NCBI GenBank assembly: GCA_910585385.1
Contig: CAJUDV010000054.1
Coordinates: forward strand, 1-10,962
DNA length: 10,962 nt
DNA from: an uncultured Oscillibacter sp.
GTDB taxonomy: Bacteria; Bacillota; Clostridia; Oscillospirales; Oscillospiraceae
Reading direction: 5' to 3'
The notes beneath the pieces are model-generated. The model was not told the DNA's origin, did no database searches, and saw nothing but the letters and a program-made list of their open reading frames with translations. Made by a program: the position numbers and the translations under genes. This document shows positions 1 to 5,690 of this stretch, in pieces (positions within the stretch are counted from its first letter, which is position 1; each line of letters opens with the position of its first letter).

Positions 1-783
1 CTGATGGACGCCGGCGTGCCCATCAAGGCCCCGGTGGCCGGCATCTCCTGCGGCCTGATTCAGGACGACGACGGCTCTTTCACCACCTTCATCGACATCC
101 AGGGCGTGGAGGACTTCCACGGCGAGATGGACTTCAAGGTGGCGGGCACCAAGAAGGGCATCACCGCCATCCAGATGGATCTGAAAAACGACGGCCTCAC
201 CATGGAGATCATCAAAAACGCCCTGGACATCACCTATGATGGCCGCTGCCAGATTCTGGACCAGATCATGCTTCCCTGCATCGCGGAGCCCCGCAAGGAC
301 GTGAGCCGCTATGCCCCCAAGATGCTGACCATGCACATCGACCCCTCCCGCATCCGGGAGGTCATCGGCTCCGGCGGCAAGGTGATCCAGAAGATCGTGG
401 CCGACACCGGCGCCAAGATCGACATCAACGACGACGGCTCCATCTTCATCGCCGGCGTGGACGCCGCCAGCTGCGACGCCGCCAAGAAGTGCATTGACGA
501 CATCGTGTTCGTCCCCGAGGTGGGTTCTCTCTACTACGGCCGCGTGGTGCGGCTGATGACCTTCGGCGCGTTTGTGGAGCTGGCCCCGGGCAAGGACGGG
601 CTGGTGCACATCTCCAAGCTGGCGGACCACCGCATTGAGAAGGTGGAGGACGCCTGCAAGATCGGCGACATGATGTGGGTGAAGGTCACCGACATCGACG
701 AGAAGGGCCGGGTAAACCTGAGCCACAAGGACGCCGTCCGGGAGATCAAGGCCAAGGAGGCCGCCGGAGAGCGGATCAAATAA
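1..783 (+). CDS. pnp: Polyribonucleotide nucleotidyltransferase (PNPase), C-terminal part
   Basis: PNPase degrades RNA 3'->5' by phosphorolysis and is part of the mRNA turnover machinery in the cytoplasm. The gene enters from the left edge in frame, so only about the last 260 of roughly 700 residues are visible. Seen in order: the end of the second RNase PH domain with LMDAGVPIKAPVAG and the metal site VEDFHGEMDFKVAGT (about nt 103-150), a KH domain with the IGSGGKVIQKI loop (about 364-396), and an S1 domain (about 514-735) with GRVVRLMTFGAFVEL and DGLVHISKLA. The Asp, Asp and Lys matching E. coli D486, D492 and K494 (metal binding, from family knowledge) are kept; the intervening GDMDF is GEMDF. 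It ends in a short charged tail and is followed by a strong terminator, so it closes its transcription unit. Confidence 0.97.
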   Translation: MMDAGVPIKAPVAGISCGLIQDDDGSFTTFIDIQGVEDFHGEMDFKVAGTKKGITAIQMDLKNDGLTMEIIKNALDITYDGRCQILDQIMLPCIAEPRKDVSRYAPKMLTMHIDPSRIREVIGSGGKVIQKIVADTGAKIDINDDGSIFIAGVDAASCDAAKKCIDDIVFVPEVGSLYYGRVVRLMTFGAFVELAPGKDGLVHISKLADHRIEKVEDACKIGDMMWVKVTDIDEKGRVNLSHKDAVREIKAKEAAGERIK

Positions 784-804
784 TCCGTTTCTAAGGGATT
801 CTAT

Positions 805-844
805 AACCAGCGGGACAGGCCGAAGCCCGTCCCGCTGGTTTTTT
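805..844 (+). terminator. Rho-independent terminator of pnp
   Basis: A perfect 12-bp stem (805-816 with 829-840, AACCAGCGGGAC and its complement) is extended by a GGC/GCC inner stem with a CGAA loop after one mismatch. It runs straight into six T (839-844). It lies 22 nt after the pnp stop codon. Confidence 0.95.
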
Positions 845-849
845 GCCGC

Positions 850-904
850 GGGGGACGGGGCGCCGGCGCGCTCCCCGCGAAGCGGGGGCGGACATCCGTC
901 CCCC
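850..904 (+). other. GC-rich nested hairpin in the pnp-mnmE gap
   Basis: GGGGGACGG (850-858) pairs with CCGTCCCCC (896-904), and inside it CCCCGC-GAA-GCGGGG forms a second stem (about 873-887). No T tract follows, so it is not an obvious terminator. It lies 45 nt upstream of the mnmE start and may fold in the mnmE leader if transcription starts before it. I see no clear SigA promoter in 845-948. Confidence 0.5.
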
Positions 905-948
905 CTTGAGGGCCGGTCTCTTCCAAACACACAGAGGGAGCTGATTCT

Positions 949-2361
949 ATGGATTTAATCGCCGCCATCGCCACAGGCGGCGCCGCCTGCGCCATCGGCG
1001 TTATCCGCCTCTCCGGAGACGGCTGTTTCGCCGCCTGCGACCGGGTTTTCCGGTCCGCCAACGGCCGCCCCTTTTCGGAGCAGGAGCCCCGGAAGCTGGT
1101 GATGGGCGAGATGCTGGACAGCCGGGGGCAGGTGGTCGACCGCGGCATGGCCGTCCGCTTCCCCGCTCCCCACAGCTACACCGGCGAGGACGCCGCCGAG
1201 CTCCACTGCCACGGCTCCCCCGTGGCGCTGCGGGAGCTTCTCTCCGCCCTCTTCGCCGCCGGGGCCAGACAGGCCGGGCCGGGGGAGTTCACCAAGCGGG
1301 CCTTTTTGGGCGGCCGCATGGACCTGACCCAGGCGGAGGCCGTCGTCGACCTCATTGATGCTGAGACCGCCGCAGCCGCCCGCAACGCCGCCGCCCAGCT
1401 CCGCGGCGGCCTCCGCCGGGTGCTGGAGCCCATTCAGGAATCCCTGCTGGACATCGCCAGCCGCTTCTACGCCGTGGTGGACTACCCCGACGAGGACATT
1501 CAGGACGTGAACCCTCAGGAGGTATCCGCCGCCCTGGTCTCCGCCCAGGAGGGCCTCACCCGTCTCCTGGCGGACTGCCGCCGGGGTCAGGTGCTGAAAA
1601 AGGGCGTCCGCACCGCCATTGTGGGCCTGCCCAACGCCGGCAAGTCCTCCCTCCTAAACGCCCTGGCGGGGTATGAGCGGGCCATCGTCACCGACATTCC
1701 CGGCACCACCCGGGACACGGTGGAGGAGTCCGTCCTCTGCGGCGGGGTCCTCCTGCGGCTCGTGGACACGGCGGGTCTCCGGGACACGGCGGACGCGGTG
1801 GAGCAGCTGGGGGTGGAGCGGTCCCGAAGGGCCATGGAGGCGGCGGAGCTGATTTTGCTGGTGTCCGACATGGAAGCGGACATGGAGCAGCCCCTCCCCC
1901 AGGCCTGCTGGGAGGACTTCCGCCGGCTGCTGGACCAGGTGGGCAGGCAGAAAGCACCTTGGATCTACGTGGCCTCCAAGCGGGACCTCTTCGGCAAGAC
2001 GGCCGGGTCCTTTGGGGCCCTCGGCGACCCGGACTGGAAGGGTCCCGCCGCCTACGTCTCCCTCTCCTCCGTCACCGGCCAGGGCATGGAGGACCTGGAG
2101 AAGGCCGTGGCCGCCCTCTTCCCCGCCGGAGACCCCGGAGAGGCCGGCTCCCTCCTGACGGACCGGCGGCAGGAGGACGCCGCCCGCCGGGCTCTGGACG
2201 CTCTCCGCCGGGGCCGGGAGGCCCTGGACGCGGGTCTCACTCCCGACGCCGTCCTCACCGACGCCGAAGAGGCCCTGGACGCCCTGGGGGAACTGACGGG
2301 CCGCACGGCCAGGGAGGAGATCGTGTCCGCCATTTTCTCCCGGTTCTGCGTGGGAAAATAA
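949..2361 (+). CDS. mnmE: tRNA uridine-5-carboxymethylaminomethyl(34) synthesis GTPase MnmE
   Basis: MnmE works with MnmG to modify the wobble uridine (cmnm5U34) of several tRNAs, using a formyl-tetrahydrofolate-derived one-carbon unit and GTP hydrolysis. The 470 residues are normal length. Seen: an N-terminal folate-binding domain starting MDLIAAIATGGAACAIGVIRLSG; a helical domain; an inserted G domain with P-loop GLPNAGKSS (226-234), switch TTRDT and DTAG; and the C-terminal FCVGK with the conserved Cys (C467). The G4 guanine-specificity motif, normally NKxD, reads SKRD (343-346). The start is set by AGGGAG (935-940), 8 nt before ATG. In many Firmicutes mnmE sits with mnmG, rsmG and noc; here it is between pnp and a DUF1836 gene. 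No terminator is visible after it; an AT-rich gap with the next promoter follows. Confidence 0.97.
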   Translation: MDLIAAIATGGAACAIGVIRLSGDGCFAACDRVFRSANGRPFSEQEPRKLVMGEMLDSRGQVVDRGMAVRFPAPHSYTGEDAAELHCHGSPVALRELLSALFAAGARQAGPGEFTKRAFLGGRMDLTQAEAVVDLIDAETAAAARNAAAQLRGGLRRVLEPIQESLLDIASRFYAVVDYPDEDIQDVNPQEVSAALVSAQEGLTRLLADCRRGQVLKKGVRTAIVGLPNAGKSSLLNALAGYERAIVTDIPGTTRDTVEESVLCGGVLLRLVDTAGLRDTADAVEQLGVERSRRAMEAAELILLVSDMEADMEQPLPQACWEDFRRLLDQVGRQKAPWIYVASKRDLFGKTAGSFGALGDPDWKGPAAYVSLSSVTGQGMEDLEKAVAALFPAGDPGEAGSLLTDRRQEDAARRALDALRRGREALDAGLTPDAVLTDAEEALDALGELTGRTAREEIVSAIFSRFCVGK

Positions 2362-2383
2362 TTTTAATACCCTCTAAATATAG

Positions 2384-2412
2384 TTTACAAAACCACATCC
2401 CAGTGGTACAAT
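2384..2412 (+). promoter_or_regulatory. SigA promoter of the DUF1836-degV unit
   Basis: TTTACA (2384-2389) and TACAAT (2407-2412) are separated by exactly 17 nt, and TGG directly before the -10 gives an extended -10. It sits in an AT-rich island of an otherwise GC-rich region. Transcription would start near 2419, about 38 nt upstream of the ATG at 2457. The downstream ribosome site is AAAGGAG (2441-2447), 9 nt from the ATG. Confidence 0.85.
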
Positions 2413-2456
2413 ACTCTAATAAATACCGTTGACATTATTTAAAGGAGTATTGTGCC

Positions 2457-3029
2457 ATGTGTGATTCAGCCTCTTTACAGGAGCGGCTGCGGACCCAGCG
2501 CCCCGTGGACTGGGACCAGCTGCCGGACTTCTCGCTGTATATGGACCAGGTCCTCAGCTACATGGACCGGCAGGTCATCCGCTTTGACGAGGACGACGGC
2601 CTCACCGCCGCCATGGTGAATAACTACACCAAAAGCGGCCTGGTGCCCCGGGCGGAGGGCAAGAAGTACAGCCGGGAGCATCTGGCGTACCTCACGGTGA
2701 TCTGCGTATTGAAGCGGGTCATGTCCACCCGGGACATGGATTTGCTGATCCGGGAGGAGCTCCAGGGGGACCGCCCCGTTCAGGACGGCTACGCCGCCTT
2801 CTGCGACAGCCTGGACAAGGCGCTGAACCTCACCGCCGGAGAGATGGAGAGCCGTCCCGGCGGCGAGGCGGACCTGGCGGACGCCGCCATCCACTTCGCC
2901 CTGCTGAGCTACGCCGCCGGCGTGGCCAGCAGCCGTTACGTCACCATGCTGCGCCGGCGGACCGCCCAGGCGGCGGAATCCGCCGCCTCCGGGAAAAAAT
3001 CCAAAAAGGAGCGTGGGCAGGATGCGTGA
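2457..3029 (+). CDS. DUF1836 domain-containing protein, putative DNA-binding regulator
   Basis: A 190-residue member of the DUF1836 family, found in Firmicutes next to degV-like genes and of unknown exact function. The recognisable core is LPDFSLYMDQVLSYMDRQ (22-39) followed by a MerR-like helix-turn-helix look: LTAAMVNNYTKSGLVP (49-64), then KKYSREHLAYLTVICVLKRVMS. This part resembles the winged-helix start of MerR regulators, so DNA binding is inferred, not shown. The C-terminal tail is Lys/Arg-rich (GKKSKKERGQDA). The start is supported by the promoter and AAAGGAG ribosome site before it. The stop codon overlaps the degV start by 8 nt, so the two proteins are probably translationally coupled and work together. 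Confidence 0.85.
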   Translation: MCDSASLQERLRTQRPVDWDQLPDFSLYMDQVLSYMDRQVIRFDEDDGLTAAMVNNYTKSGLVPRAEGKKYSREHLAYLTVICVLKRVMSTRDMDLLIREELQGDRPVQDGYAAFCDSLDKALNLTAGEMESRPGGEADLADAAIHFALLSYAAGVASSRYVTMLRRRTAQAAESAASGKKSKKERGQDA

Positions 3030-3894
3030 CTTTGCCATCATGACGGACAGCTGCTGCGACCTGGCCTCCGCCATGGCGGAGGAGCTGGATCTATCGGTGC
3101 TGCCTCTGAGCCTGCACTTGGGCGGCTCGGTGTACCGCAACTGGCTGGACGGGCGGGACATCGCCTTCCCGGATTTTTACAGCCGGGTGCGGGGCGGTGA
3201 GAGCGCCACCACCGCCGCCGTCAGCGTGGGGGACTTTCAGGTGGAGATGCGGAGAATCCTGCAATCCGGCCGGGACATCCTCTGCGTCAGCTTTTCCTCT
3301 GCCCTCTCCGCCACCTTCCAGTCCGCCTCCATCGCCGCGGAGGACCTGCGGGAGGAGTTCCCGGAGGCGAAAATCTACGTGGTGGACTCCCTGTGCGCCT
3401 CTCTGGGCCAGGGCCTTCTGGTATGGCTCTGCGCCCGGGAGAAAAAGCGCGGCCGGACCTTGGAGGAGGTCCGGGACTTCGCCCTGGCCACCCGCGGCAA
3501 GGTCTGCCACTGGTTCACGGTGGACGACCTGAACCACCTGAAGCGGGGCGGGCGGATCAGCGCCGCCACGGCGCTGTTCGGCACCATGCTCTCCATCAAG
3601 CCGGTGATGCACGTGGACGACGGCGGCCGCCTCATCCCCGTCAGCAAGGCCCGGGGCCGGAAGGCCTCCCTGCTGGCCCTGGTGGACGAGATGGAGAAGA
3701 GCGCCATCGACCCGGAACACCAAACCATCTTCATCTCCCACGGGGACTGCCTGCCGGACGCGGAATTTGTGGCGGAGGAGATCCGCCGCCGCTTCGGCAC
3801 GGAGACGGTCCATATCAACTACGTGGGCCCGGTCATCGGCAGCCACTCCGGTCCGGGCACCATGGCCCTGTTCTTCCTGGGAAAAACCCGATGA
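3022..3894 (+). CDS. DegV family protein (fatty-acid-binding, FakB-like)
   Basis: DegV proteins bind a single fatty acid; FakB members present it to the kinase FakA so that exogenous fatty acids can enter phospholipid synthesis. The 290 residues match the family length. Family motifs seen: TDSCCDL (8-14), SSALSATFQS (92-101, head-group pocket), HLKRGGRIS (172-180) and GPVIGSHSGPG (269-279), which carries the conserved His (H275). The start is ATG 3022 rather than the in-frame GTG 3013, because AAGGAG (3006-3011) is 10 nt from the ATG but only 1 nt from the GTG. It overlaps the end of the DUF1836 gene. No fakA-like gene is in the window, so fatty-acid transfer as its role is inference from the family. 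Confidence 0.93.
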   Translation: MRDFAIMTDSCCDLASAMAEELDLSVLPLSLHLGGSVYRNWLDGRDIAFPDFYSRVRGGESATTAAVSVGDFQVEMRRILQSGRDILCVSFSSALSATFQSASIAAEDLREEFPEAKIYVVDSLCASLGQGLLVWLCAREKKRGRTLEEVRDFALATRGKVCHWFTVDDLNHLKRGGRISAATALFGTMLSIKPVMHVDDGGRLIPVSKARGRKASLLALVDEMEKSAIDPEHQTIFISHGDCLPDAEFVAEEIRRRFGTETVHINYVGPVIGSHSGPGTMALFFLGKTR

Positions 3895-3945
3895 GGACCG
3901 CAGGGCCCGCCCCGTAGATTCAAAATAATTTCTCATTCAACTCTT

Positions 3946-4105
3946 GAGTCTGTTTTAAAACCGGCGAAATGCCGGATTGGAGCAGATTCTTCTGTCGGGC
4001 AAGGCGATTTGACGCGGGAATCCTGGCGGATTTCAAGTCAAATCAACACAGCCCCGGCGGAAAAAGGCGCCCTAAGACGACGTTTGACGGTTTTAAAACA
4101 GACTC
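3946..4105 (+). repeat. 160-bp inverted-repeat element (MITE-like or structured leader) before prmA
   Basis: Perfect 18-bp inverted repeats, GAGTCTGTTTTAAAACCG (3946-3963) and its complement (4088-4105), bound a region that is itself folded: CCGGC-GAAAT-GCCGG (3961-3975), GATTTGAC/GTCAAATC (4006-4013/4037-4044), and inside that AATCC-TGGC-GGATT (4019-4032). ACTCTTG occurs as a direct repeat across both ends (3940-3946 and 4102-4108). No stop interrupts the prmA frame here, but the encoded sequence is not PrmA-like and the prmA ribosome site lies after it. It could be a non-autonomous mobile element or a regulatory leader; with one copy visible I cannot decide. Confidence 0.65.
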
Positions 4106-4133
4106 TTGGATTTTACAAAAGGAGTTGTCGCGC

Positions 4134-5087
4134 TTGAATTGGCTGGAAGTACACATTGACACCAACCACGCCGGCCTGGACCCGGTGGAGACCATGCTCT
4201 CGTCTCTGGACGTGGACGGCGTCGTCATCGATGACGAGACGGAGTTCCGGGAATTTCTGGAGAACAACCGCCAGTACTGGGACTACGTGGACGAAGATCT
4301 GAGCCGCCGCATGGAGGGCCTGTCCCGGGTGACCTTCTACCTCCAGGCGGACGAGGAGGGCTTCGCCAAGCTGGGCCGGGTCCGCCTCGCTCTGGAGGAC
4401 CTGCGCTCCCAGGGTCAAGACTGGGGCAGTCTCATCATGTCCCTGGACAATCTGGCCGACGAGGACTGGGAGAACAACTGGAAACAATATTACAAGCCCA
4501 TTGAGATTGGGGAGCGGCTGCTGGTGGTGCCCAGGTGGGAGACCGTGGATCCGGGAGGGCGGGTTCCCCTGTACCTGGACCCGGGCCTGACCTTCGGCAC
4601 CGGGGACCACGCCACCACCCGCCTGTGCCTCGCGGCTCTGGAGCGGGAGATCCGGGGCGGGGAGCGGGTGCTGGACCTGGGCTGCGGCAGCGGCATTTTG
4701 TCCATCGCCGCGTTGAAGCTGGGGGCCGCCTCCGCCGCCGCGGCGGACATCGACCGGATGTGCCTGGACGTTGCCTATGAAAACGCCGCGCTCAACGGCG
4801 TGGGAAGAGACGTGTATGACGTGCGGGTGGGCGACGTGCTGTCGGACGAGTCCCTGCGGGCCTCCCTGGGCGGCGGATACGACGTGGTTCTGGCAAACAT
4901 CGTGGCGGATGTGATCATCGGCCTGGCCCCCCTGGTGCGCTCCTTCCTGAGAGAGGGCGGTACGTTCATCTGTTCCGGCATCATCGACGGCCGGGCGGAG
5001 GAGACGGCGGACCGCCTGCGCGGAGCGGGCCTCTCGATTCTGGAGACGCACCAGCGGAAGGGCTGGTACGCCTATCTCTGCCGGTAG
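4134..5087 (+). CDS. prmA: Ribosomal protein L11 methyltransferase PrmA
   Basis: PrmA trimethylates ribosomal protein L11 using S-adenosylmethionine. The protein is 317 residues, normal for the family. The N-terminal L11-recognition domain starts NWLEVHIDTNHAGLDPVE. The methyltransferase domain has LDPGLTFGTGDHATT (148-162), SAM motif I VLDLGCGSG (179-187), an acidic strand end AAADID, and the LANIVADVI motif (253-261, N255 in the target-binding loop). I place the start at TTG 4134: AAAGGAG (about 4118-4123) lies 10 nt before it and the protein then begins as PrmA homologues do. A longer in-frame reading from ATG 3969 would translate the inverted-repeat element and is unlikely. In many clostridia prmA is followed by rsmE; here a long non-coding region follows. 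Confidence 0.95.
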   Translation: MNWLEVHIDTNHAGLDPVETMLSSLDVDGVVIDDETEFREFLENNRQYWDYVDEDLSRRMEGLSRVTFYLQADEEGFAKLGRVRLALEDLRSQGQDWGSLIMSLDNLADEDWENNWKQYYKPIEIGERLLVVPRWETVDPGGRVPLYLDPGLTFGTGDHATTRLCLAALEREIRGGERVLDLGCGSGILSIAALKLGAASAAAADIDRMCLDVAYENAALNGVGRDVYDVRVGDVLSDESLRASLGGGYDVVLANIVADVIIGLAPLVRSFLREGGTFICSGIIDGRAEETADRLRGAGLSILETHQRKGWYAYLCR

Positions 5088-5169
5088 CGGGCAAATATTG
5101 TTATTCCCCACAGTTTTTACAGGCGGTTTTCGCTGTGCTCTTAAATACAAATTTTTTCAAACAATATTC

Positions 5170-5198
5170 TTGACAGCCCCTTGGAGATATGCTATTGT
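5170..5198 (+). promoter_or_regulatory. Strong SigA promoter in the non-coding region after prmA
   Basis: A perfect -35 TTGACA (5170-5175) is followed after 17 nt by TATTGT (5193-5198), with TGC directly before the -10 (extended -10). The expected start is near 5205. A 9-bp inverted repeat, AATATTGTT (5094-5102) and AACAATATT (5160-5168), ends just upstream of the -35 and could bind a regulator. No gene starts within the next 250 nt; instead a terminator follows at 5312. Confidence 0.8.
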
Positions 5199-5204
5199 TT
5201 AAAT

Positions 5205-5343
5205 TGTATAAAGGCAGCCCCGGCGGAAATTGGCGACATGAAGCTAAATGGCCTTTCTGCTGTGGGATGGCAGACAGCTGCATCATGACATATTTGGGTC
5301 AGTTGCGGTTTAGGGCTTTGCGCCATGGCGCAAAGCCCTTTTT
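5205..5343 (+). ncRNA. Candidate small RNA or attenuated leader of about 140 nt
   Basis: The stretch between a strong promoter (-10 at 5193-5198) and an intrinsic terminator (5312-5343) has no convincing ORF. It can fold: AAAGGC (5210-5215) with GCCTTT (5251-5256); then either TCTGC/GCAGA (5256-5260/5270-5274) or the competing GCTGT/ACAGC (5259-5263/5274-5278); then TGAC/GTCA (5286-5289/5298-5301). Alternative pairings before a terminator are typical of riboswitch or attenuator leaders, but I do not recognise a known class. It may equally be a free-standing regulatory RNA. A 15-nt stretch (5215-5229) is identical to part of the element before prmA. Confidence 0.45.
5312..5343 (+). terminator. 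Intrinsic terminator upstream of the riboswitch
   Basis: A perfect 28-bp palindrome (5312-5339; arms AGGGCTTTGCGC and complement, centre CCATGG) is followed by TTTT to 5343. It lies about 110 nt after the promoter start site and 200 nt before the c-di-GMP aptamer, so it either ends a small RNA or controls read-through into the surface-protein leader. Confidence 0.9.
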
Positions 5344-5351
5344 GCTATAAA
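5343..5351 (+). promoter_or_regulatory. Possible extended -10 promoter for the riboswitch transcript
   Basis: TGC-TATAAA (5343-5351) is a good extended -10 box, but no decent -35 is present 16-18 nt upstream, where the terminator palindrome lies. It overlaps an 8-bp inverted repeat, TTTGCTAT (5341-5348) and ATAGCAAA (5356-5363), which could be an operator. If used, the surface-protein mRNA would have a leader of about 330 nt. Confidence 0.35.
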
Positions 5352-5391
5352 TAGAATAGCAAAAAACCGGGGAGACAAATCTGTGTGTTTT

Positions 5392-5530
5392 GTTCCGGGC
5401 GGCCGGAACTCGGCATAAATCGGAAAATAGATTGGAGGAAACGCCCATGCAAAAGAGGGCGCCGTGCGGATTGGCCGCCTGGCCGCGAAAGAGACCAAAC
5501 CGGCAGACGCCGGACACCGGATAACCGGTG
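5392..5530 (+). other. Series of hairpins in the leader before the riboswitch
   Basis: Four compact stems follow one another: GTTCCGG-GCGG-CCGGAAC (5392-5409), CGCCC/GGGCG (5442-5446/5457-5461), CCGGC-AGAC-GCCGG (5500-5513) and CACCGG-ATAA-CCGGTG (5515-5530). None has a T tract. The last two lie directly before the aptamer. They may be a structured leader, a second unknown sensor or processing sites. Confidence 0.4.
5447..5524 (+). CDS. Possible 25-residue leader ORF upstream of the riboswitch
   Basis: ATG 5447 opens a 25-codon frame, ending at TAA 5522, with a good ribosome site GGAGG (5434-5438) 8 nt upstream. The product would be Arg- and Pro-rich (start MQKRAPCGLAAWPRKRP) with no recognisable family. 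The start codon lies in the loop of a CGCCC/GGGCG hairpin. It could be a leader peptide, but such a short frame can arise by chance. Confidence 0.22.
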   Translation: MQKRAPCGLAAWPRKRPNRQTPDTG

Positions 5531-5546
5531 AACGACAACCCCCAGC

Positions 5547-5657
5547 ATTCTGTAAAAGGCAAATCGCCTGAAAGGGTGGGACGCAAAGTTAAGGGGACTA
5601 ATGTCCCGTGTCTCCTCTCAGACGGAGCCGGGGCTATGTCAGCCCGACCGCCGGAAT
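5547..5657 (+). promoter_or_regulatory. Cyclic di-GMP-I (GEMM-I) riboswitch aptamer
   Basis: The aptamer matches the c-di-GMP-I consensus part by part. P1 pairs ATTCTG (5547-5552) with CGGAAT (5652-5657). The ligand-site strand AAAAGGCAAA (5554-5563) follows. The first hairpin CGCCT-GAAA-GGGTG carries the GAAA tetraloop (5570-5573), then comes the hallmark GGGACGCAAAG (5578-5588). The second arm holds the tetraloop receptor as CTAA (5598-5601) and TATG (5635-5638), and the 3' strand is CAGCCCGACC (5640-5649). The base equivalent to Vc2 G20 is G, as in c-di-GMP rather than cyclic GMP-AMP sensors, and C92 is present. No terminator lies between aptamer and gene. TCTCCT (5611-5616) in the distal arm is complementary to the gene's AGGAGA (5680-5685), so translational control is likely; its direction is inferred, not certain. 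Confidence 0.88.
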
Positions 5658-5690
5658 TTCACGATCCAAATTTATTTGAAGGAGAATGAA

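Noticed and set aside
2429..2434. Second TTGACA upstream of the DUF1836 gene
   Set aside because: No -10 box lies 16-18 nt downstream, and it falls after the start site of the better promoter.
4084..4089. TTGACG at the end of the inverted-repeat element as a prmA promoter
   Set aside because: Only TGGATT or GATTTT lie near the -10 position, too poor to call.
3969..4133. N-terminal extension of prmA from ATG 3969
   Set aside because: The extension translates the inverted-repeat element, is not PrmA-like and has no ribosome site; TTG 4134 has AAAGGAG at proper distance and a PrmA-like N-terminus.
4240..4256. Noc binding site (NBS) at GTTCCGGGAATTT
   Set aside because: The spacing of the half sites is one base short of the known 14-bp palindrome; no good NBS or parS was found in the window.
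5205..5310. Second, degenerate c-di-GMP-I aptamer
   Set aside because: AAAGGCA, GAAA and ATGGCAG occur in the right order, but the hallmark ACGCAAAG is ACATGAAG and the P1 and receptor pairings do not form, so the resemblance is probably chance.
5601..5690. Start of the surface protein at ATG 5601
   Set aside because: This would translate the riboswitch aptamer. The signal peptide and ribosome site fit ATG 5691.
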